A stretch of 64,000 nt of DNA from Ciona intestinalis (Eukaryota; Chordata; Ascidiacea; Phlebobranchia; Cionidae), in contig NC_020170.2 of NCBI RefSeq assembly GCF_000224145.3, positions 4,046,646 through 4,110,645 of the forward strand, written 5' to 3'. Of the stretch, positions 1 through 12,826 are shown in pieces; the first letter of the stretch is position 1, and each line of letters begins with the position of its first letter. The translations under genes and the position numbers were made by a program. Below the pieces are notes generated by a model, which saw only the letters and a program-made list of their open reading frames with translations, made no database searches and had not been told where the DNA came from.

Positions 1-574
1 ACTTGGAAAAAAGATTTCCCCACCCAAAAAAAACTGTAGATTGCATTTGTAGCCTTTGTATAAAAATGCTTGTATCTTTTATTTTAATATATTGCCTTTT
101 CATAGACATATTAGTATTTCACACAAAGTATTATCCAAGAAATACTTGACACATGTGTATATTATATATTTTTATTAGTACATATGCATAATCCAAGAGG
201 TATTTTAATATTATTTTTTTATGAGTAAGACACCAAATCGAGGCTTAGTAGGATTTTGACCATAGTTTGCCTATTGCCCCAGAACCATAGCATTAAACAA
301 TTATATATACTAGTTTACAGGACCATTTATACCAATTATTGTATTACTAGATCCAGAATTCCTGATGTCTCTTGATTTTGTATGGAGAGTTGTCGTCATA
401 ACCAGCATTAGTTGTCTACCACTGGCTATTATTAAATATTTAAAGAAACGTTTGTCTCCACCAATGTACTCAAAGCTGGATGAATAACACATTTTCCGTT
501 TTAAAAGCTTTCAACTACGCTGCATTTAAAGCACACATAGAAATAGTATATGTTTTTGTAGAAGTAGTCCCTTT

Positions 575-640
575 TTTAAGTGGGTGAGGTCCTTGTCGAG
601 GACCTGGAATTCAGACCAGATTTGGCTCAAGAAATCAGTA
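575..640 (-). repeat. Short hairpin repeat copy, reverse orientation
   Basis: It reads GGGTGAGGTCCTTGTCGAGG followed by a segment matching CCAGATTTGGCTC in reverse orientation. This is the family seen at 10252-10327, 25708-25788, 38016-38095 and 41108-41185, whose core is a palindromic AGGTCCTTGACAAGGACCT. Confidence 0.6.
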
Positions 641-2120
641 GTTAGGTAAATTTTTCTAAACCAAAATTTAGCATTTCTACTCTAGTACAAAAATTACAAA
701 ATATTCCAGTTCTTTTATGCGTGTTAATACTGGAAATATTTAAAGCATTTATGTCCAGTTATGGTTGTGTATTGTAACTGTTAAGTGAGAAGTTAAAATT
801 TAAACAATATAATCCGAATCATTGCACAATATATTTTATACATTTGTTTTCTTATTGTTTGTTTATATGTATGCAAAAAGTTTTAATAGTTTAACTGGCT
901 TCAATTTGTCAAATAAAACAATATACTCAAGTTTGTAATTAGTTTCTTAAATCTTTTGGCCTCCATCTAGTACTTACAAAGTTAAACGAATCTTATAACA
1001 AAATACCGGTTGTTAGTTACGTATTCTGTAGGACTTGAATGCTTTACTGAGGTGTCCATTTTGGTTTGCCTGCAGTACAGTTTATTTGTTTGCCACAGTT
1101 TATGCTTTACAGCACTCATCTTCAAATAGTTGTAAAAACTTAAACAACAATCCGAATGAATGTGTTTTTTGGTGCATCTTTTTAACGGGGGTTATTTTTC
1201 GCTCGTTTTGAGGCGCAGGGGGTTCCCTCCTTAACAGACCTCAATTGCATAATGTATGTCTGTCTATTTGTGTTAGACACTACTAATACGAAAATTGAAT
1301 ACGAGATTTTAGTTACGTATATTGCAAAAAATCTTTCTGGTCTATGCGTTTATATATACTGTGTAATTTACCTTCCGTGGTCGGATTGCTATGTTGTTTT
1401 AAATTGCATGGGTACTCTGGCTTGCGGTATTCCTTGTTACAGCGACTCAAAACTAATCGTGAAAATTATCTGATATTTCAACAGCACGTACGCATGAAAA
1501 ATTCATGAGAAAAAAGGAGAATTCGTGTCAGACGGAGTTGAAATATGGACAGCTATTTCTTATAACACACGTTTGTTTATGTTCGTATAGAAAACAGCGT
1601 CTGTATAGTGTTATTATGGCAGTTTATTAATGTTGCAGGTTTAGATTCAGAGTTGGCCCAGCCGCCCAGGTTCTCTCTCTTTTTTAATACTGATCTTTTA
1701 TGTTATACTTTTTCCTAGATGTATTATGTTAGAATTAGATTTTACATAAATTACAATAGTTTTTTTTCAGATAAGACAAATGAGAAGACATAATAGTTAT
1801 TGCCTGTTAAGGAATTGAAAAACAGACTTATATAATTTTGTCTTAGATAATACAACAACGTTGAAGATAGCGATTTTTAGACATAAACATAATATGATTT
1901 TTGTTATTAAAAGAATTTACTGAAATAATTCATTTAAATAGGATGCAGTTAATGCGTTGAACTAAATATTGTTATTATGATAATAGAGATAATATGCCAG
2001 CTCTAATTTTGTCTCAGTTTCAGGCTAAATAACAGTTCTCAATGTAGGACCTGACCCTTATAGAATAGAACAGAAACATCTAAAGTATGCAATATAAATA
2101 TATAAGTTTCTTTCCAAATA

Positions 2121-2310
2121 ATTGTTGTTAAATAATAAGAATAAAAACAACTTAAATAATAATAACTATCCATTTGTAAATGATAATCTAAAACAGGAAT
2201 AACTACAAAACGCAATATCAATAACTTTCCTTTCTAGATAATTGTTGTTAAATAATATGAATAATAACAACTTAAATAATGATGACTTTCCTTTCGTAAA
2301 TAACAATCGC
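2121..2310 (+). repeat. Imperfect direct repeat, ~120 bp spacing, overlapping first bZIP exon
   Basis: The segment from 2121 (ATTGTTGTTAAATAATAAGA and onward for about 70 bp) recurs from 2241 with a few substitutions. The downstream copy carries the start ATG and the Asn-rich first codons of the bZIP gene. The upstream copy has AAG where the start codon would be, so it cannot initiate there. Confidence 0.75.
2222..2237 (+). promoter_or_regulatory. Candidate 3' splice or SL trans-splice acceptor before bZIP start
   Basis: A pyrimidine-rich run ending in TTTCCTTTCTAG lies 19 nt before the ATG at 2257. It could join a 5' untranslated exon. It could instead accept a spliced leader, since tunicates trans-splice leaders to many mRNAs (known biology). 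The sequence alone cannot tell which. Confidence 0.4.
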
Positions 2311-5300
2311 AGAAGTGTTGGCCCACCCAAGCTTATACCAATTGGATATCTTCCTAATCCAACGTCATTTGGTTCTTTTCCACGATTTCCAAATCCATTA
2401 GCCACAAATGAACGACAAAACCATAGACAAGTAGGTATCGCATGCAAAAAAATACTGAAAAGTGTTTTTAAAGCATATGTTTCTTTTTTTACGGAATTTT
2501 TTATACAAAATAACATTTGTGCCAAATTTCTCATAGTTTAGATGATATTATATTTTGAGTACAAATGGGTGCTGCACACATATTATTTTAATTGGGTATT
2601 TTCCCAGTCGGCATGTGGGTAATATAATGTCTGGGTTAGAACATCATATTAAATTAGCATCAATGTGTGGTTTCGTTTTTTTGATGTGTCTAAATAACAA
2701 GTTGCTGATCTGATATACATATATTTTTACTTTTTCTTTTCCTAACCTCAACAATTTTCCAACTCAAAGGTATTGTTGTGACCTCATTATTTTATTGGTA
2801 TTCATGAACATAAAAATTGTAACAAAATAATTTTAACACCTTATCATTACATGGGTGTGTATAATGCATTAACAAGCAAATAATATTTGTAGATGCAATT
2901 GCCAGTACGGGCAAGCACGGGGAGTCGCAGAAGTCGACATTTTGTTCCAAACGAATGCAAAGATGAATATTACTGGAGGAAACGAAAGAAGAATAACGAA
3001 GCAGCAAGAAAGTAAGTTGAAATTTTATCAATATGTGAATGTTGTTGCTGCTAGGTGATTTATAATTGTGAAAGTGATCTTCTGGCAATAGGCAGATGAA
3101 ATGTCGGTCCAACAAAAAATTAAAACAAAACAAAATATCTCTTTCACACTATTAAATCCTGATTTAATTTTGGGGATTTGACTAACAATCATTATAACAG
3201 CCATATATACATATATAATTTTTCTATAGGGCCTATATATGGACAGACTAACAACAATCGGGGCGAATCGGCCCATTACCCCTAAACTCACTTTTCATAT
3301 TACCAATGCTTTAAACAAAATATTTGTTGTTGAGAACCCATTAGTTTCAAACTCAATGTTGTAGATTAGATGTGGTTATGTTTTGTTGTCAAGGGGTTAA
3401 ATACATCATCATATACAGATAGTTTGGGAGATTTAACAATTCTCCACACACCTTTTTAGGCACAGGTCGTAAAATTCAGGATTTGCTAGGATAATGTCTG
3501 TGGTTTCAATTTATCTATGAAAATATCTATAAGCCTTAATTTTGCATAATCTTGCATTGAACGTGACATTTGGGTTGTAAGTTAAACACATTACGCTGTG
3601 ATAATAGTCTTATAAATTATTCTTTGTATTTATACCGAATACATGCATATATTCTAAACTAAACAGTACTGCCACAATAGTTGTAGATTTAATTTAGGGA
3701 TGTATTTTTTGTCCCTTATCTTTAAATACGAAAGTGACCATTGTTATCTCCAAATAATTTTTTGTTAGTTTGTAATTTTACTAAAAAATAGTGCGAGAAA
3801 AAATATCACTAATTTGTTAAAATACTAATTTTGGTTGCAGGTCCCGAGAAAAGAGAAAAACAATTGATTCTGTGTTAGAAGACAAGGTCCTATTTCTAAG
3901 CCAAGAAAACTTATGTTTAAGAAATGAATTGTACGCTTTGAAGGTAAATTTTACTGTTTCAAAAATTTGTGATCAAACAGATCTGCTATGTGGAGTTGCT
4001 GACAGACAGTTTTTTTCAATGCCTTTAACTTTATCGTTAAGCATATTATTACTGTGATAGTTGTTTTATCATTTCCAAAAAATTGTAAAAGCGTAATTTA
4101 ATAACCCATTTGCTAAGTTGCTGAAAGACAGTTTTTTTCATTGCTTAAAACTTCAACTTTATAAGAAGAAAAAATTGCCCACGGGTCCTGGCATATAGTA
4201 TGGTAGTTGCTTTTTATTCCAACAATTTTTTGATCAAATGTAATTTAATGAACCACAAGTTGCTGAAGGACATTTTTTATTGCTTTAATATTTACCTTTC
4301 AGAAAAGAAAAATGTGCATTGGTCTCGACATATTAGTGTAGTAGTGGTTTTTATTTTACTAGGGCCTACTTCATTTTCTACGTTGGATCACGCAATTGCC
4401 TCTGGCTATTAATATTGCTTTTTAGACACAGACTAAACCTCACTTATATTATGTTAAGGGCTGAATAACAAACATAGTAGATTGAGGATGCTTATCAGTT
4501 ATCACACATGATATTTTAGCGGGACAATGACAATGCACTTATTATTTCAATAAACAGAACTGTAAACAATAACATTTTTTCATTGATAAAAATTAAAATA
4601 TTTAATTAATTTGCTGGTGTATATGAATAAAAGTGTTTTAATTCTTTACCACATATAATATATTATATAAATAACATTAACTTTATTCTTCTCTTTAAAT
4701 TTAAATGGTAAATCAAATTAACCAAGGGAATTTGCAGCATAACTACACCGGTTAAAACTTGTTTTGCACAGGAATGTAAATATGTAGTTCAACAAAAAAG
4801 TTGTTAATTAAGTCAGCCCACCAAAATTATTTAATCCGATTTGGTTTAATTACAGCTTAGTTCGTAGAAGTTCCGATACATTCAAAAAGCTTGAATAGGC
4901 AACCATCATGATTGACATTTATTTCTCTTTTGTTCAAAAACTAATTTCCAGACACACTGGCATAAACAAAGTTGTTGTGTTTAATATCCATAGCTGAAAA
5001 ACACAATAACTTTTACAAGTTCTTTATTTGCTCATTAAATTTCTACACAGATAATTGTTTTTGTTTTCGTTCCAGGTTAAATATGGAGAAATTGATGGAA
5101 CAGAGGCAGGTGCAAATAATCTTTTGTCAGACAAAGACCACACAGTATGTATTAACCTAGAAACACTCTATTCATTAACACCTGCCCTTTTGCATGCAAT
5201 CCTATTTCTGATTAAAAATTATAGAAAAATGAGAAAATCTCCAGCAGGTGCAATGATTTTGTTGCTTTTCATTCCCTTGTTTAGACTTGTTTTGCCGCAG

Positions 5301-7952
5301 CCCACAAATCTTATTCCAAAAACAATGATTTTCCCTTTACCTAAAGTTTGGTTTGGCAGCTACAATTTTTATATATTCTTTTCTTCAAGTAGTTTTATGA
5401 CTGTTTTTTTGTTTTTCTGACTGCTCTCTTATCTTCACTGATTTTTTGGGAAATTTGATCTTCGCAATGAGCAAGCTATTACAATTTATGTTTATCAGTA
5501 GCCTATCACACATAGCCCCTTAACTTTTAAAAAGTAAAGGTAACCAATAACCATAAGTTTTAAAAGAAAAAAAATTATGCTAGCAAAATCATGAACATTT
5601 TTTCATGTCACATTATTAGGTTTTATTTAGGAAATAGACTAATCATTGCACTATCACCGCTGTATAGTGTTTATTTTAGGACATGTTTGTAAGATAGGCT
5701 ATTAAATTGATAATGCATGTATACTAGGTACTCAGAAGTACAAGTAGTCTGGTTTATTTTGAAGGTATATGCGCATACATTGCATACCCATGTTAGGCGC
5801 CTCCACTATCACATATCAATTAGCCTATCTGTTTTTATTTTTAAAATTATAAGTATGTAAATTCCCCCCCAAATTAATGCTGTCTATTTAAATACATTAA
5901 ATGAGGTAATAATGTATTGGGATTCTGCAAGAGCAATTGTAATTGTGGTGAATATTTCCTGCCACAGCAGGATGTTTAATTCGCTTCTACAACATCTGGT
6001 ATTACATTGTACTATTGCTCAGTAATGTATATTAAATTAGATTGTTTCATACATCTCTGTTTAATTGTATTATACAACTATACACTGGTAATTTAAAATG
6101 ACATAACTTTTTTTATATCACATTCCAAATTATCGAGATATATATAAATATATATATATTAAAAATATTTTTTTTTTAACTCCCTAGAAAATTTTTGTCA
6201 TTTTTTTCTCCATTCTTTAATATGAAGCTGTGCATTTTCTTCTGTGCACATAATATGATTGTTATGAAACAATAGGTATTCCTATGTCATTTTAAACAAT
6301 AGAAATGATTTATTCATCCTTAATTGCAGATTGTGTAGCAATGATATCATGTGTTTGCCAGCTTTGCAGCTTGTATAATATTATATTATAAACAAAGTGT
6401 ATAAGAATTTACTTTCTGTGCAATAACATAAAATGAATAAATAAAGAAATATCAATATCTACATTATAAAAAAATTGAAATGAATAAAATAAACATATTC
6501 ACTGCACAAAATGGATAAACCAAACGTATATTATATCAAATAAATATAAATGCCCCCTTATATAAAACAAAATCAATAAACCAAACCTATTTTTTATCAA
6601 ATGAATAAATATGCCCACTTGAATAAAACAAAGTTGATAAACTAAAATATTACTTTTTATCACCAGGATGATCTATCTATGTATTCCATGCTCCCATCCC
6701 CATCTAACAGCCTCAGTGAAGTAGAATGCAAAAGTTCTTCAAACATGTGTCAACGAGAATCCACAACACCACCAGTCATTTACCCAGAGGTATGTGTCTT
6801 TTATTGCATAGTTATGTTCTTTATGGGTGAGGTAACACATGTCACATTGTAGGAGTTCACCCAAGTAAAATAGAAGATTAAATTCTCAGCCATACAGTGT
6901 ATATATAAAAGGGAAAATCACCCACAAAGTTTAAGCTGGCATGGGGTGTATGAAACCTGTGCTATAATAACTATGTCTTTTTCCAGCCACGCGAGGATTC
7001 AGCAAGTTACATTTATTTATTCATTTGCACTGGATTTTTGCAATAAAGTTGTGTATTAAGTTTCCTTGCACTTGACAATAATTTCACTGCACTAAAATTA
7101 TCATTAATAAAGAACATTTTACAGGGGCCCAACGAAAAGGATGAATTAGCGATGCATAATTTGCACAAAATCTCAGGTAACTTAATATTTATTTTATATA
7201 TATTTTCTATTTAATGTAGGGTTTTTATATATATATTTATATAATATTTCATTTTTTCCGAGGTACTAATGTGTTAAAAATAAAATTAATTCAAACAGAA
7301 CATTTATAGGAATCTTTCTTTTAAATATACACCAGATATACATTCTTAATGTTGACTTAAGGTATTTCATGTAATGTCAAATGCTACATGTATCCAATAC
7401 CCTAACAATCTTTTGAATTCTCCTATGTAAAAACAGTGTTGGAGCTACAGCAAAAATAAGCAAAAGCAAACACAGTAAAAGGCAGTAAAAATGTACCTTT
7501 GTAGCTACCACAAGTCATAAAACCTGTTTACAATTTAAATATTGATTATTATAGAGCTTCACACCAAAACAGCAGATGGCAAATTTAAAGATGATGATTT
7601 TGAACCCACGCGTGAAGTAATCTGCCAAACAAGGGAACCTCATTCTATTCTATCAAACTTAGCTGCTGGCAAGTTTGTCCTCACGTCAATTGATTTACCT
7701 GAAAAAAGTCCAACTCAAGGGGTTGATTTGACAATAAAATCTGCTGCAAGAGACTCTCAAGCTATAGCTCAAAACTCTGTTCCAGGCTCAGACTGTGTGA
7801 CTTATGAAGCTGCGAGCGTTCTGGTTGACCTGTTAAAAATGTCGCAGAATCCACAAACGCCAGAGAAAAAACTAGAGGATGAAAGTGGCAGCAAATATAA
7901 TTCTAGTCTTCCCCACAAGTTGCGATTTAAGGGAAGAAACTTAGATGTTTAG
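2257..7952 (+). CDS. nfil3: bZIP transcription factor, NFIL3/E4BP4-like
   Basis: Predicted nuclear DNA-binding regulator. Coding exons: 2257-2430, 2893-3011, 3841-3943, 5076-5144, 6667-6789, 7125-7176 and 7555-7952. All splice sites are GT-AG, phases agree, and the total is 345 residues. Residues 1-58 are Asn/Pro-rich. The basic region (about 81-105) reads KDEYYWRKRKKNNEAARKSR, closely matching the NFIL3 pattern with the invariant Asn and Arg. The zipper follows at about 106-135, starting VLEDKVLFL. The start is the first ATG after an in-frame stop at 2239. The C-terminal half is low in recognisable motifs, with Ser/Pro-rich stretches. NFIL3/E4BP4 proteins repress or activate through D-box-like sites in circadian and immune contexts (family knowledge). 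A PAR-bZIP assignment is less likely because the extended KRSRDARR-type signature is absent. Confidence 0.85.
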
Positions 7953-8536
7953 GATTTGGTGGCTATAAGGAATTACACGCACACTATACACAGTAATCTT
8001 CACATGGCTGTAATAGCCACAGCTTACATGGGAAATTAAACCATATGTTATAAGCAAAACTGCAGATACAATATTGCATAAGTTCCTTTGCTGTTGTTTA
8101 ATTTTAAGCGAGTGTTTTTAGTGATTTTAAACACCCTGTCACAAATGAGTAAATGTACATTAGTTTTACGGGTTGAAACCTTTTATTACTTTACCCTTAA
8201 GACCACTATAATCGATGTTTCATCTGCCCTAATTTTGTTTCATAGTCTTAGCCAGAGACATAACGGTAACATCGCGTACATGAATTGACCCGTACATGAT
8301 CACACTTGTACATGGAATATGTTGTGAGCATTTGTGCATGAGCCTCTGTTACAGAACCCTCTGTGGCAGAGAACGCAATTTGTAAATTCTATCTTTTAGT
8401 ATCCATCCTTTTGTAACTTTGCCTCCATTTAGAAGTGCTACATGTTCCAGGATCCATCGTATTAGTTCATTCAGTTTGTTATAAAATGCATTTCTGTAAA
8501 TTTTTCAAAGTTTTCATGGCAAATGTCACACTTGCT

Positions 8537-8620
8537 CCTTGGGTTTCTGACTGGGGTAATGGGTCCAACCTGCCTAAATCCCAGTTTTCCGACAAGGACC
8601 TTACCCATATAAAATAAAAT
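8537..8620 (+). repeat. Short hairpin repeat copy, diverged
   Basis: It contains GGGGTAATGGGTCCAACCTG followed by GACAAGGACCTTACCCAT. It matches the hairpin family but its palindrome is damaged. Confidence 0.55.
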
Positions 8621-8706
8621 ACTAAAATCCAAGGAAAAACTTATTAAACATGGTGCTTTTATTTTGAAGCTACCAGAAATTAATAAACAGTTGGAAAAGT
8701 TAACTT

Positions 8707-8912
8707 ATAGTACTGTGGGGAAAGATGGGACACCTCTAGCACATAATATTCAAATATCCTGATCGTGTTTTAAACGATTAACAACGGTCTATTGTAGTGG
8801 CGAGGTTGCGGTTTTAAAATTATTTGAATTTTCTTTGTTTACTACCAAATGCAACAAGAAAATAGAATGGAAAGGTGTCCCATCTTTCCCCATCCCACTA
8901 TACCTTCGTGCA
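8707..8912 (+). mobile_element. MITE, TIR family GTGGGG-AAGATGGGACACC
   Basis: About 206 bp. The left end reads TATAGTACTGTGGGGAAAGA then TGGGACACC. The right end reads GGTGTCCCATCTTTCCCCAT then CCCACTATA, the inverted complement. There is no coding capacity. The internal block ATCCTGATCGTGTTTTAAAC is shared by the other copies. It resembles the Cimi-type MITEs described from Ciona (recalled, not checked). Confidence 0.8.
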
Positions 8913-9639
8913 GTAATTGTTGATTCTGTTTAGTTTCGCCGCCATTTACCTATGACCAGCTACATGTTAGAACTAGCTTGCATACAATGCACCTTTATTT
9001 CATTTTGTGTTACTTTGTACAGATATCCACAACCGTTGGTGTATTGTGTATTTTCACTCGTTTTTTGCTTTGCCACCTCTTTTTAAGTCACTTTAAATTC
9101 ATTAATAGTAGGCTGGAGCTTAAACGCAGTATAACTTTTTTTCGTAATGTCTCTCAAACAGATATACTTTTAACTATATGATAAAATGTGCAAATTCACT
9201 AATTACCTTTAGCTTTTTGGTGGCCATTTTACAGGGATTCTGTTTAACAAAACACTCATGTTAGTTACTGCTCTATTTGGCATAAAAATGGTCTTACAAT
9301 AATGAGTTATTTTATAATTTACACACTTTTAAAAATCTAAATACACTCCATTTTTTTGCCATACAATCTACTTTAATTCTCAATGTGGTGCATTTGTCTT
9401 TGAATTCCCGCATTTAATGTTCCACAATTGTGTGTTTATTTCGCAGTTATCATTTTTTGCTCATTTCTTGTTTTTTTGCTGTTAACTTTTTTGCTTAATT
9501 AGTTTGTCATATCTAGACCAACGACTCATGTACAACATAATTTTAACTCTCACACAGACTAACCTACTGTAACCTGTTTCTAGTTACTCCACATAAATCT
9601 TTCATTTTTTGGATCTAAAACATTATTTTCTTCTGTGAA

Positions 9640-9860
9640 CACGTTTTTTCAAACTTTGTTTTTTTTCCAAGAAAAATACAGTTTTGCTCATTTTTTTCAT
9701 TCAGAAATTAAAACTTCGCTTCCTTTTTTCCAGAACTTTGAATCTTGCTAATTTTTTTTTCCCAGAAATTAAAACTTTTCTTGTTTATTACACAAATAAA
9801 AACCTGGCTTTTTTCAGAAAATAAAAACTAGCTCATTTTTTTCTGAAAAATAAAACTTTG
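9640..9860. repeat. Degenerate T-rich tandem repeat
   Basis: Recurrent units of the form AGAAATTAAAACTT plus a long T run occur at irregular 40-50 bp spacing. No coding potential was seen. Confidence 0.4.
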
Positions 9861-10251
9861 CCGTTTCCGGATTTTTTTGTTACTTTGTTGATGCTTGTAT
9901 AGTTCTTATACATCAACCTTGTCTTTCCCAGCCACACAAACCTTAATTCCTCCATCCACTGAATTGTCACCACCGCCAGCACCAACTTGCCGCTCAATTT
10001 CTGCCTCTCGAGATTTATCCCATGCTTGATTTTCATATTTTTTTGTTTTAATCAAATTTTAATCATTGAGAAGGAAAGGATGCCACTTTCATTCGCTTAT
10101 TTTGCTTTTATGTTCACCTCTGTCTTGTTGCTTTAACAAAGTTTATTAAAATGGCGATGTCTTGAACAATATCGGAAAAAAACTTGTGTCTTTTAAATGA
10201 TATTTTTTTTTTTTTTATAACAGTGAGGTCCTGCAGCATAAACTAAAAACA

Positions 10252-10327
10252 AAAACAACCTGGGTGATGAGGTAATGGACCAAATCTGGCCTAAATCCCA
10301 GGTCCTTGACAAGGACCTCACCCATGC
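10252..10327 (+). mobile_element. Short hairpin repeat, present in one copy only
   Basis: It contains GGTAATGGACCAAATCTGG, then the perfect palindrome AGGTCCTTGACAAGGACCT and CACCCAT. It is missing from the otherwise matching segment near 11040-11055, so this is a presence/absence difference between the two copies. Confidence 0.65.
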
Positions 10328-10571
10328 AGAATGTAATGTGAATAGAGGTCCTGCTACAAATATTTCTTAGGGTACCAATGTAGTTTTAATTGTGTTATTA
10401 GTTCATTTTAATAACCACCAGCAGTCGGATTATTACAGTGTGTTAACAAGAATTGATTTTTGTGTTGTTAAATTTGGAGCCAGGTTGTTAAATTTACGCC
10501 GACTGGCTAAGCTACTGTGGGGGGCGGCTAATGTTGAAGTTGCGGGTTCGCGCTCCGAAGCCTCGCGACGA

Positions 10572-10749
10572 CGCTGTTCCATCCTGCCCCGACGCACACG
10601 CTATCCGACTCCGCAACGCATTGCACACCGATGTATGACACTTGTACGGCACATCTCACGCTGTTCCATCCTGCTCCGACGCACACGCTATCCGTTTCCG
10701 CAACATGATCGCACACCGATGTATGACACTTGTACGGCACATCTCAGTT
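10572..10749. repeat. GC-rich tandem repeat, ~87 bp period
   Basis: Two units start CGCTGTTCCATCCTGC at 10572 and 10659 and end GACACTTGTACGGCACATCT. A third may continue into the gap. The preceding 10518-10571 includes GCGGGTTCGCGCTCCG, which resembles a polymerase III B box. The composition is strikingly GC-rich for this window, suggesting an inserted repeat. Confidence 0.6.
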
Positions 10750-10799
10750 NNNNNNNNNNNNNNNNNNNNNNNNNNNNNNNNNNNNNNNNNNNNNNNNNN
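10750..10799. other. Assembly gap (50 N)
   Basis: A run of 50 undetermined bases. The flanks are duplicated haplotype sequence. Confidence 0.95.
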
Positions 10800-11656
10800 C
10801 TGCCTCTCGAGATTTATCCCATGCTTGATTTTCATATTTTTTTTGTTTTAATCAAATTTTAATCATTGAGAAGGAAAGGATGCCACTTTCATTCGCTTAT
10901 TTTGCTTTTATGTTCACCTCTGTCTTGTTGCTTTAACAAAGTTTATTAAAATGGCGATGTCTTGAACAATATCGGAAAAAAACTTGTGTCTTTTAAATGA
11001 TATTATTTTTTTTATAACAGTGAGGTGCTGCAGCATAAGCGACAAACAAAAGCAGAATGTAATGTGAATGGAGGTCCTGCTACAAATATTTCTTAGGGTA
11101 CCAATGTAGTTTTAATTGTGTTATTAGTTCATTTTAATAACCACCAGCAGTCGGATTATTACAGTGTGTTAACAAGAATTGATTTTTGTGTTGTTAAATT
11201 TGGAGCCAGGTTGTTAAATTTACGCCGACTGGCTAAGCTACCGAGCTAGAGATGTAAATTTACAAAAGCGGAAGTCTTGCATTTAAATTAAATACACAAA
11301 TAGCATACAGTTGATGTAATTGGAAAAATTGTTACGCTGCAGTGAAAGTAGTACGATTAATTTACAACCTTGAAAATTAGAGTTTTACCAAACTCGATTT
11401 CTCTGTTATGCAGCAGTTACCCGAAAAATCCTAGATTTAATGCTTAATACTGATAGACGTATACCTCCTTGGACAGGACACTTAACAGACATTGTCCCAA
11501 CCCAGCAGTTACTATTAAATGTAGCACCCTCGTTGTTGGGATATTGAGCCAAATTGGGCCTAAATCTAAGGTGTAAACTGGCCAGTCTCGTCCTCTATTT
11601 GCGAAAAGACATGCCACCAGTGAAGCATAAAGTAATTTGAAATCGAAACCGTAATG

Positions 11657-11775
11657 ATATAGCAGGGAGGGGTAAGATGGGACACCTTTTCCTTTTGTTT
11701 TCTCTTCCCATTTGGTAGTAAACAAAGAACATTCAGAGAATTATGAAACCGTATCCTTTAAAGAATTTAAATGTT
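11657..11775 (-). mobile_element. Truncated MITE, GTGGGG-AAGATGGGACACC family
   Basis: One terminal half is present, reading GGGGTAAGATGGGACACCTT followed by the TTTGGTAGTAAACAAAGAAC block. The opposite terminus is missing. Confidence 0.65.
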
Positions 11776-12072
11776 ATGCTTGCTAGATCGTGGTGATTTT
11801 TAAAAATATTTTAACTTTAACTTATTTCCGCAAATGCGTTGTAAATAAACATGTCAAAGAAATTCCAGAGCCCACAGCGCGTCTCATCGTAGTACCAGTA
11901 TCTTAGAATCTTCTACAAACAAAGACTGGATGTTAAGGACAAAATGACACGCGTTAATGGATGGAACGATCCATCAAAGTATATCGTTTATAAAACGAGT
12001 TATTAAGACACGCTATGAATAAAATGCCTATTTGTTAGCGTATTAGTTAAATAGCATGGTACTATAGTATGT

Positions 12073-12241
12073 ATAGTACTGTGGGGAAAGATAGGACACC
12101 TTTAGGACATGATATCGAAATATCCTGATCCGGTTTTAAAAAAATACGAACGGTCTATGGAAGTCGTGGGTAGGTTTAATATTTCTTTGAATGTCCTCGG
12201 TTTATTATCAAGTTGGACGAGAGAATATAGTACAAATTGTT
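12073..12241 (+). mobile_element. Truncated MITE, same family
   Basis: The left terminus TAGTACTGTGGGGAAAGATA and internal TATCCTGATCCGGTTTTAAA are present. The right inverted terminus is lost. Confidence 0.65.
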
Positions 12242-12645
12242 ATAAGACCTCACACTCATACAGAATAAAAACATTCGCGTTTCCTGCAAAGTGGAAAATA
12301 AATAAATTACAGGCAAGGAAGCGTCGAACAAACGCAGTGTAATCAACATCACACTCCGTCTTTGCGCTGATAACCAATTAAAAGATTCTCGCTTTTGCCT
12401 TTAGTAACACGGGTTGGCTGATTAGCTAATAGCTCGAAACTGTTTCAAACACTGTGCTACACTAGAGTTAAAGGACGTACTGTAGTTAGAGTTATATCTG
12501 TACTGATACAAAAAGCAATTTGTAATGGCCGTTTAAAGGTTATAGAATACTAAACAGTGTGTTTCAGTACAGGTATAACAGGTGCCATATAGTTATACTA
12601 GTCTGTAATGATGAGAGCGTTTTTGATATCTCATTTAAATGTTAT

Positions 12646-12826
12646 GGTAGTGTGGGGTAAGATGGGATACCTTTATCACGAAATGTCCCAATACCCGAAA
12701 AGTGTTTTAAACAATTAACAACAGTCTATATGAGAGTCCTGAGGATACGATTTATATTTCTTTAAATGTACTTCTAAATGGAAAGAGATAAAATAAAAAG
12801 ATGTTGATATTTCCCACCCTACTATA
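12646..12826 (+). mobile_element. MITE, same family, diverged
   Basis: Left end GTGTGGGGTAAGATGGGATA, right end TTTCCCACCCTACTATA. The internal region is shortened. Confidence 0.65.

Larger units (their letters stand above)
1..2256. other. Left flank, no gene supported
   Basis: AT-rich sequence with short open frames only; none has plausible composition, a splice partner or a family resemblance. It contains a minus-oriented hairpin repeat near 575-640 and, at the right edge, an imperfect direct repeat reaching into the first bZIP exon. It could hold a 5' untranslated exon or promoter of the bZIP gene, but nothing specific is visible. Confidence 0.5.
10001..11243. repeat. Duplicated haplotype segment around assembly gap
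   Basis: Sequence from about 10001 to 10517 recurs almost exactly from 10801 to 11243, on either side of the gap 10750-10799. The first copy contains a ~75 bp hairpin repeat that the second lacks, and the copies diverge after the shared GGCTAAGCTAC. This looks like two alleles placed in series by the assembler rather than a real duplication. Confidence 0.7.

Noticed and set aside
1252..1473. 73-codon open frame on the plus strand
   Set aside because: No signal, motif or splice partner; composition fits chance in AT-rich DNA.
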